From: Tetracentron sinense
Taxonomy: Eukaryota; Streptophyta; Magnoliopsida; Trochodendrales; Trochodendraceae
DNA: 64,000 nucleotides
Direction: 5' to 3'
Assembly: GCA_015143295.1 (NCBI GenBank)
Contig: CM026559.1
Coordinates: 21,280,826-21,344,825, forward strand
Position numbers and translations under genes: made by a program. Numbering within the stretch: the stretch's first letter is position 1; each line of letters opens with the position of its first letter. Below the pieces are notes generated by a model. It did no database searches, had not been told where the DNA came from, and was given only the letters and a program-made list of their open reading frames with translations. Positions 59,022-64,000 of this stretch are shown piece by piece.

Positions 59022-60619
59022 TCAGAGAAGAACTGATGAGCTAAGTAAGCATGCATAGCAAGTAAGTACCTCATTCATGGTAGGGCGCCACATAGCAGAG
59101 GCTCGAATGCAGAGAGAAGCCGTGAAGGCAAGCCTATTAAGCTGTGTAACATCGTAGTCGCTTCCGAGCTTTGGATCTACAATCTTTTCTATCTCCCCTT
59201 GGTTCAAGTGAGGTTTGGCCTGTTGAATCAACATTAGTAATTCGAAAACAAAGATTTTAAAAGAAATACCAAATCAGTTTATTAAGTACCTTAAATCTAG
59301 CAGATCCAAATTTAGCCCCTAGAAAGAACTAAAATTTATATTTAAAAAAAAATAAATCTAAACTCATTTTCCTAAGAAATAAGGATTACCCAGTTAAGTA
59401 AGCTTTGGTGTGATCCATCTACTGGTTTCCGGCCAGAGATGATCTCCAGTAGAAAGACTCCGAAAGCAAAGACATCGGTCTTCTCATCGACTATCCCATG
59501 CATGAAATACTCAGGAGCTAAGTACCTAGGCAATCATAAACCTTAAGTAAGTCCATTTTCATTTTCATTTTCTTCCACAATTCAGGGTTCTTTAATTTTG
59601 GATAAGAGAGGAATGTAAAGCTAAATACCCTAATGTCCCTTCAATTGGAACAATCGAGTGATGAGTCCATTGAGATGGAAGCCATTTTGCCAACCCGAAA
59701 TCAGAAATCTGATAAAATTGGAACAAACACATTAATCAAACCCAATGTAACTAAACTTCTCCAACCGAAAATTTGTTTAATAACAAAAGGAAAAAGTACC
59801 TGTGGTTCAAAATCCGCCGTCAAGAGAATATTAGAAGCCTTGATATCCCGGTGAATTATCCGTCTCTGGCAGCCTTTGTGCAAGTAATGGAGGCCCCGGG
59901 CTGTTCCAACGGCAATCTTGTTCCTTATTTTCCAAGCCATGGACTGCGAATTCTCATCTACAAGAAAGCCATTGAAGCATACAAGATCATAATTTGTCCA
60001 AAAAATTAAAAAATAAATAGATAATTTTAATTCAATTACCATGGAGAAGAGAAGAAACAGAGCCATGTGTGGAGAACTCGAAGATGAGATGAAGGCCATT
60101 GTCAATACAGCAACCCAGCAGCGACGATACATTAGGATGATGGACATGCCCAATTGTTCCAAGTTCCGTTAAGAATTCCTTCTCTTTCTGTTCATCTGTA
60201 GAAGCTTTAGTTAACCGTTTTACAGCAATTGCTTGACCATCTTTTAGAATTCCCCTGTAAACCTCTGCATATCCACCTTTCCCAACCAGATTATCTGATA
60301 CCCCATCAAAGTTAAAATTCAGAATTCGTTTTTTCTAGCAGCTCAAATGGGATATAAAATAAAACAAAATCATGGTTTTTCGTTTCTGAAATGAACCTGT
60401 AATGAAACCATTAGTTGCTTCAAAGATCTCTTCATAGGAGAAGCATTTCCAAGTGGGTTTGTGAGGTGACTCTGTTGCTGGCAAAATCTCCAACGGTACA
60501 TTCTCCTGGGGATCAGGAGGACAAATTTCTTTCAAATTCTCGTCTTCCAAGCTGCGACGGCCAATTGAAACAGAGAAAAGCCGTTTGAAACTGCTCATTC
60601 GGAGATACATGAGGCGCAT
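59022..60619 (-). CDS. Receptor-like cytoplasmic kinase, class VI (ROP-binding RBK type)
   Basis: Exons on the - strand: 60619-60397, 60294-60040, 59957-59800, 59708-59629, 59525-59390, then 59219 to about 59022; phases agree through 59070 (334 codons). The start [20 protein letters not shown] fits RLCK VI proteins, which lack signal peptide and membrane helix. The kinase domain begins at about 75: glycine loop [12 protein letters not shown] Lys100 (AVK), alpha-C Glu118, HRD at 195-197 (RD type), DFG at 215-217, and PE (YLAPEYF) at 240-245. [16 protein letters not shown] precedes it, as in RBK1/RBK2, which bind ROP GTPases at the cell periphery. The C-terminus is uncertain. Reading past a donor at 59069 gives 15 more residues ([15 protein letters not shown], 349 aa). 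Splicing to a TGCAG acceptor near 58940 would give a very short tail. A normal family tail was not found, so the 3' end may be altered. Confidence 0.88.
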
Positions 60620-60960
60620 TGTAGCAAGCTTCAAGTAAAACTGTTTTGTGCAGGGGAAACAAGGAAGAAAAGGGTAAGAGATCTTGAAAACAAGACAGAG
60701 AAGTAGGGAAAAAAATGGATTTTTTGTGTACTTTACTTTACAAAAGAAGAGAAGAATCGAGAGAAAAGCATACATGTTGATGAAGTTACAGAGAGATGAG
60801 CATGGCCTTTGTTGCAGAGGCGTCTTCTCTCCTGTAAGAGAGACAAGGAGACATTTACAGCACAAACAATCCAAAGATCTCTGCAATTAGAAAGGAATGA
60901 CCCATTTCTCTGATAATTCTCCAAGGTTTGTTAATGGCTGTTAAATGCTTGGTCGATATA
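60620..60960 (-). other. 5' leader region of the kinase gene
   Basis: Pyrimidine-rich on the - strand (TCTTCTCTTTTG, TCTCTCTTACAGG). An acceptor-like CTCTCTTACAG occurs at about 60833. A leader intron is possible but not demonstrable. No upstream in-frame coding exon with family similarity was seen. Confidence 0.4.
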
Positions 60961-61415
60961 AGAGAGGGCTTTCTATTTACAGTACAGACTGTGTCTCTAT
61001 TCCCTTCTCTTCCAGACAAAAAAAGGGTTAAAATGTGGGGTACAAGTTTAGTATATTTAGAGACTTAGGATTTCCACTGGCTGGGGGCTAGCCTCTCCAT
61101 ACATTAGTGTTAAAGATTTTAGAGTGATAGCAAGTCTTTCCTACTCTCAAACTAATCACATGTCCATCTCACTATTAAAGTACACGCTTTTCCCGGAATT
61201 GCAATTGCTTTGACAAAGATTTTGAACAAATGGTTGGTTCAGAAAGTATGAAAGACGAGGGCTAGTATTTCTCAAAGAATTTATTCTTGATTTAAAAAAA
61301 AAATGTTTAACCACAATAATTTAAACTTTTTAACTAGAATTAATCTAGAGTTAAAAGGGTGATTGAGTATGGAAAGAATATTTGATCTAGAATCTTAATT
61401 GGTACTTTTAAAAAA
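60961..61415. other. Upstream region of the kinase gene
   Basis: Should include its promoter. At 61115-61170 the text GTCTTTCCTACTCTCAAAC resembles the MITE ends at 28019 and 30297. No other feature seen. Confidence 0.4.
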
Positions 61416-61620
61416 GAATTAGTCTACGGATACTCCTAAGGTGTACTCCCAAATATATTCCTAAATCATAACCATTTATTTCAGTTATTAAAAAGTTAGG
61501 ATTAGAGCTGATGTGGCATTAGAAAGGGCAAAATAAGCCAACTCAAATCCTGACCTTTAGTAGTTGATTATAAACGGTTACGATTAAGGAGTAGATTTGA
61601 GAGTACCCATAGACCAACTC
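61416..61620. mobile_element. 205-bp MITE with 9-bp TSD (family copy 3)
   Basis: Same family as 18232-18448 and 52636-52852. The right end, reversed, reads GAGTTGGTCTATGGGTACTC. Flanks are TTTAAAAAA (61407-61415) and GTTAAAAAA (61621-61629), matching at 8 of 9. This copy is more diverged and 12 bp shorter. Confidence 0.88.
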
Positions 61621-61889
61621 GTTAAAAAAAAGGTTAGTGGCAAGTTTTATGGGGGGCGAGCCAATTATTTTTCTCTAGGGATAAACAAAAAACCCTATAT
61701 GTTTGGTTGCCGAGAAAATATGTGAAAACATAGAAAAAATTATAATATAATTCTTAATTTTGTTACTTCAAATTTTTTTTCCTTTTTTTTTTTCATTTTT
61801 ACTTATTTTCTCCATATCAAATGAAGGATTAGGCTAAGCTAGTTTTTAAGAACATTGGAGGTTGATTTTATGTACAAAATTCTTGTGCA

Positions 61890-62075
61890 GGGTAAGAGCA
61901 TTCCTAGCCGCCTCACCAAATTTTACTCACCAAAATAGTCAAAACTTACTTTTTTTTTTTTTTTTTCTATTTTAGCTAATCAATTTCCTAGCAGCCTCAT
62001 CAAATTTTACTCACCAAAATAACGAAAACTTACCTTTTTTTTTTTTTTCTATTTTGGCTATCTACTTTTTAAAAC
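61890..62075 (+). repeat. Two-copy direct repeat with T-runs
   Basis: CCTCACCAAATTTTACTCACC, AAAACTTAC, a long T-run and CTATTTTRGCTA occur twice in tandem (about 61915-61980 and 61995-62055). The left edge GAGCATTCCTAGC looks like a MITE terminus, but no matching right end was found. Confidence 0.7.
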
Positions 62076-62408
62076 ACTCACAACAGGCTCATCAATTTAT
62101 CAAAAAAAAAGGGGAGAGAGAAAAATTATTTTATTATTTATGTGGGATCAAAAAAAGGAAAGAAAAGAAATATTTGGTTTGGTGAATATTTTGCAAAAAA
62201 TTATTTTGGTGGTACCAGCGCATGTTAGCAAAATGATGGTCAGTTCTCAACTAATGGAGGTACCCTTCAGTATGAATTGACCATAACAGACTTGGCAGTA
62301 GCTATCCATTTTGTATTTTTCCTCAAAGCCGGATTCTTTTCTCTTAATTTGTCTTTTCAATCTGTCTAACCTCAACACCCCTCCTCTTGCCCCAATGGTA
62401 GGTGTGCC

Positions 62409-62925
62409 CAGCGCTGTCAATGAGAGCTAGCTCGACTCTACTCGAAACGAGCCAAGCTTGAGTATGATTAAAAATTCATCGAGCTGAGCCGAGCCAAGTG
62501 AGTGTGCTTGTTTAGATAACGAACCGAGCTCGAGTAAGAGGTAACTCAGCTCAATTAATTCAATGAATACTCATGTACCATTATACCCCTGCTAATTTTG
62601 AGTTTTACATTAAAAGTATAAGTATAAGAAAATTAAATAAGTTTTTTAAATTAAGAATATGAAATATTCATCATGTTAGTGAAAACACTATTTTATCTTT
62701 CCATTTTTTTATACCCCACCATTTAACTGTTAGAATATCGTCCCCATTATACTATATATATATTAAAAAAAAAAAATAGAATTTAACGAGTCTGCTCGAA
62801 CTCGATAATTTGTGGACAAGCTGAGCCCGAACTTACATTTTCGAACTCGAGCCGAGCCTGAGTAACATCAAAAATCCAACGAGTCGAGCCTAAGCAATGC
62901 TTAGCTCGGCTCGTTGACACCCCTA
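62409..62925. mobile_element. hAT-type GAGCC element inserted in a SINE
   Basis: The left CAGCGCTGTCAATGAG and reversed right TAGGGGTGTCAACGAG ends are inverted repeats. Both sub-terminal regions carry GAGCCGAGC/GCTCGGCTC motifs around an AT-rich middle. Flanking GGTGTGCC and GTGTGGCC look like an imperfect 8-bp duplication. The outer sequence, when joined, matches the SINE copies at 28440 and 63130. Confidence 0.7.
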
Positions 62926-63129
62926 GTGTGGCCTCTCTTTGAGGGAGGTCCAAAGGTTTTTAATTTTGAAATTTGTGACTATTTTGGTTAGTCAACTGAA
63001 TCGAAATCTTGAAAAATTGTCAAATTTTGATGAAATTTCGAAATACGAAATATTAATATTTTATTAATTATATATAATTTTATTAAAATTTTATTATTTT
63101 ATTTTAAGAATTCTAATCCCCAAACTAAC

Positions 63130-63290
63130 CACTAACCTACACCCACGCTTCTTGCTTCAAGAGAGGGATGTGGCCTCTCCCAAGTGAGAGGTCCCGGGAT
63201 CTAATCCCATAAAAATGAGTTGGAAGAGCTCCAATCCTCAAGCTAATCATTGACCATAAAATAATATTTGCGTCAAGGGAAAAAAAATAT
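63130..63290 (+). mobile_element. tRNA-derived SINE, second copy
   Basis: Shares the B-box-like GGGATCTAATCCC, the GTGAGAGGTCCCGGG segment, a GAGCTCC body and a terminal A-run with the SINE at 28440-28616. Confidence 0.6.
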
Positions 63291-63766
63291 TAACCACTAA
63301 CCGTACGGAGGTAAATACAAAAAAAAAAAAAAAGACAAAAAAGAAAGGAAATCCGCCTGAGCTGAGGAAGGTTTGGGTAAAGAGTACGCACGGGTGCGCG
63401 ATACGCATACGTAAGTTTCAACTGTCTATTGTGTCCCTACCCCATGCGCATTACGCACATAGCGTGTCCAAATAGAATACCTAAAAAAATAGGTGGGTGG
63501 AGATTAATGCTTGGAATAGACAAATCCCGTGTCCAACATGTTAGGACAAAGTTCAAACATGTAAGTGTCATGCATGGACACGGGTTGTGTCTTTCGCGCT
63601 TGGAACGTAGGAAGTCATCATGGTCGTTACACAATACAATAGAGAGAGATTATCTTTACAGAAAGATTAAATGTTTTCAGATAGGGATATTTTCCCGCCA
63701 AATGCGAGAAATGAAGAAATTTTAATTGAATGAAAAGGATCTTTAACTGCATCAAGTGAGGAAAAG

Positions 63767-64000
63767 ATGTTTACCTTTTTCACCAAATTTCTTCTCCAGA
63801 CACGAAACTCTCACCTGCAAATCCGATCTTCTTCTGTTTTCACGAGCTCAAACCCTAGATCTGTTCTTCAGTCAGTTCTAGCTCAGATAATCCAACGCTC
63901 TTCTACTGTCTACATACAAATTCAAGCACCTTCAGATGCTTATACAAGAACTCGACTTCAATCGCACTAAAAAAAAACTCAAATCACTGTTACTAAAGCA
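63767..64000 (+). other. Possible 5' leader or first exon of a gene running out of the window
   Basis: A C/T-rich segment contains the telo-box-like AAACCCTAGA and an ATG at 63767. The frame runs 67 codons to a stop at 63968 and begins MFTFFTKFLLQTRNSHLQIR, an amphipathic, Arg/Ser-rich start that could be an organelle-targeting peptide or an upstream ORF. No family is recognised, and no splice site was chosen. Confidence 0.3.

Noticed and set aside
63429-63725. 98-codon open frame near the window end
   Set aside because: No domain and no splice or promoter context, and it overlaps an equally long antisense frame; probably chance.

Overview
This window is nuclear DNA of a flowering plant, most likely a eudicot. 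The evidence is spliced genes with GT-AG introns, plant-specific protein families (a DUF1644 zinc-finger protein and a class VI receptor-like cytoplasmic kinase), and the repeat content: Ty3/Gypsy chromovirus elements primed by initiator tRNA-Met, L1-type LINEs with a C-terminal RNase H, Mutator-, hAT- and PIF/Harbinger-type elements, short Helitron-like elements and tRNA-derived SINEs. The species cannot be named from the sequence.

Three host genes are well supported. (1) A DUF1644 RING-like protein on the + strand, coding exons 21473-22410 and 23451-23487, with a pyrimidine-rich leader near 19.7 kb and a probable intron in the 3' UTR. (2) The 32-kDa subunit of replication protein A (RPA2) on the + strand, ten coding exons from 41800 to 53163 giving 279 residues; introns 5 (5.5 kb) and 8 (3.9 kb) are swollen by nested transposons. 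(3) A ROP-binding-type cytoplasmic kinase (RLCK class VI) on the - strand, 60619 down to about 59022, with an unresolved C-terminus. The last 240 bases look like the 5' leader of a further gene.

The rest is mobile-element fossil record. 1-4921 is the 3' end of a Ty3/Gypsy element whose LTR carries a solo LTR of another family (TSD CCTAT). 4922-13232 is MITE- and foldback-rich and includes a 1.9-kb Mutator-like element with a 9-bp TSD and a 1.2-kb foldback element. 13239-18489 is a dead L1-type LINE holding a 1.7-kb Mutator-like element (itself holding a foldback MITE and a possible captured gene fragment) and a 217-bp MITE, followed by a Helitron-like element. 24.7-30.5 kb has MITEs, a SINE and a Harbinger-type element with a Tourist MITE inside. 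30493-41103 is a broken Ty3/Gypsy chromovirus on the - strand (TSD GGAAT) whose 3' LTR holds an opposite-facing solo LTR (TSD TTGTA). 53.2-58.9 kb has two Helitron-like units in tandem and other repeats. 61-63.4 kb holds more MITEs and a hAT-type insertion that splits a SINE.

No undescribed operon-like or defence-like system is visible. The most interesting material is structural: insertions that can be put in order from their target-site duplications, three MITE copies of one family with clean 9-bp duplications, a possible gene-capturing Mutator element, a Harbinger-derived two-part gene antisense within RPA2, and an unusually perfect hairpin in the DUF1644 intron. All coordinates and mismatch counts were worked out by eye.
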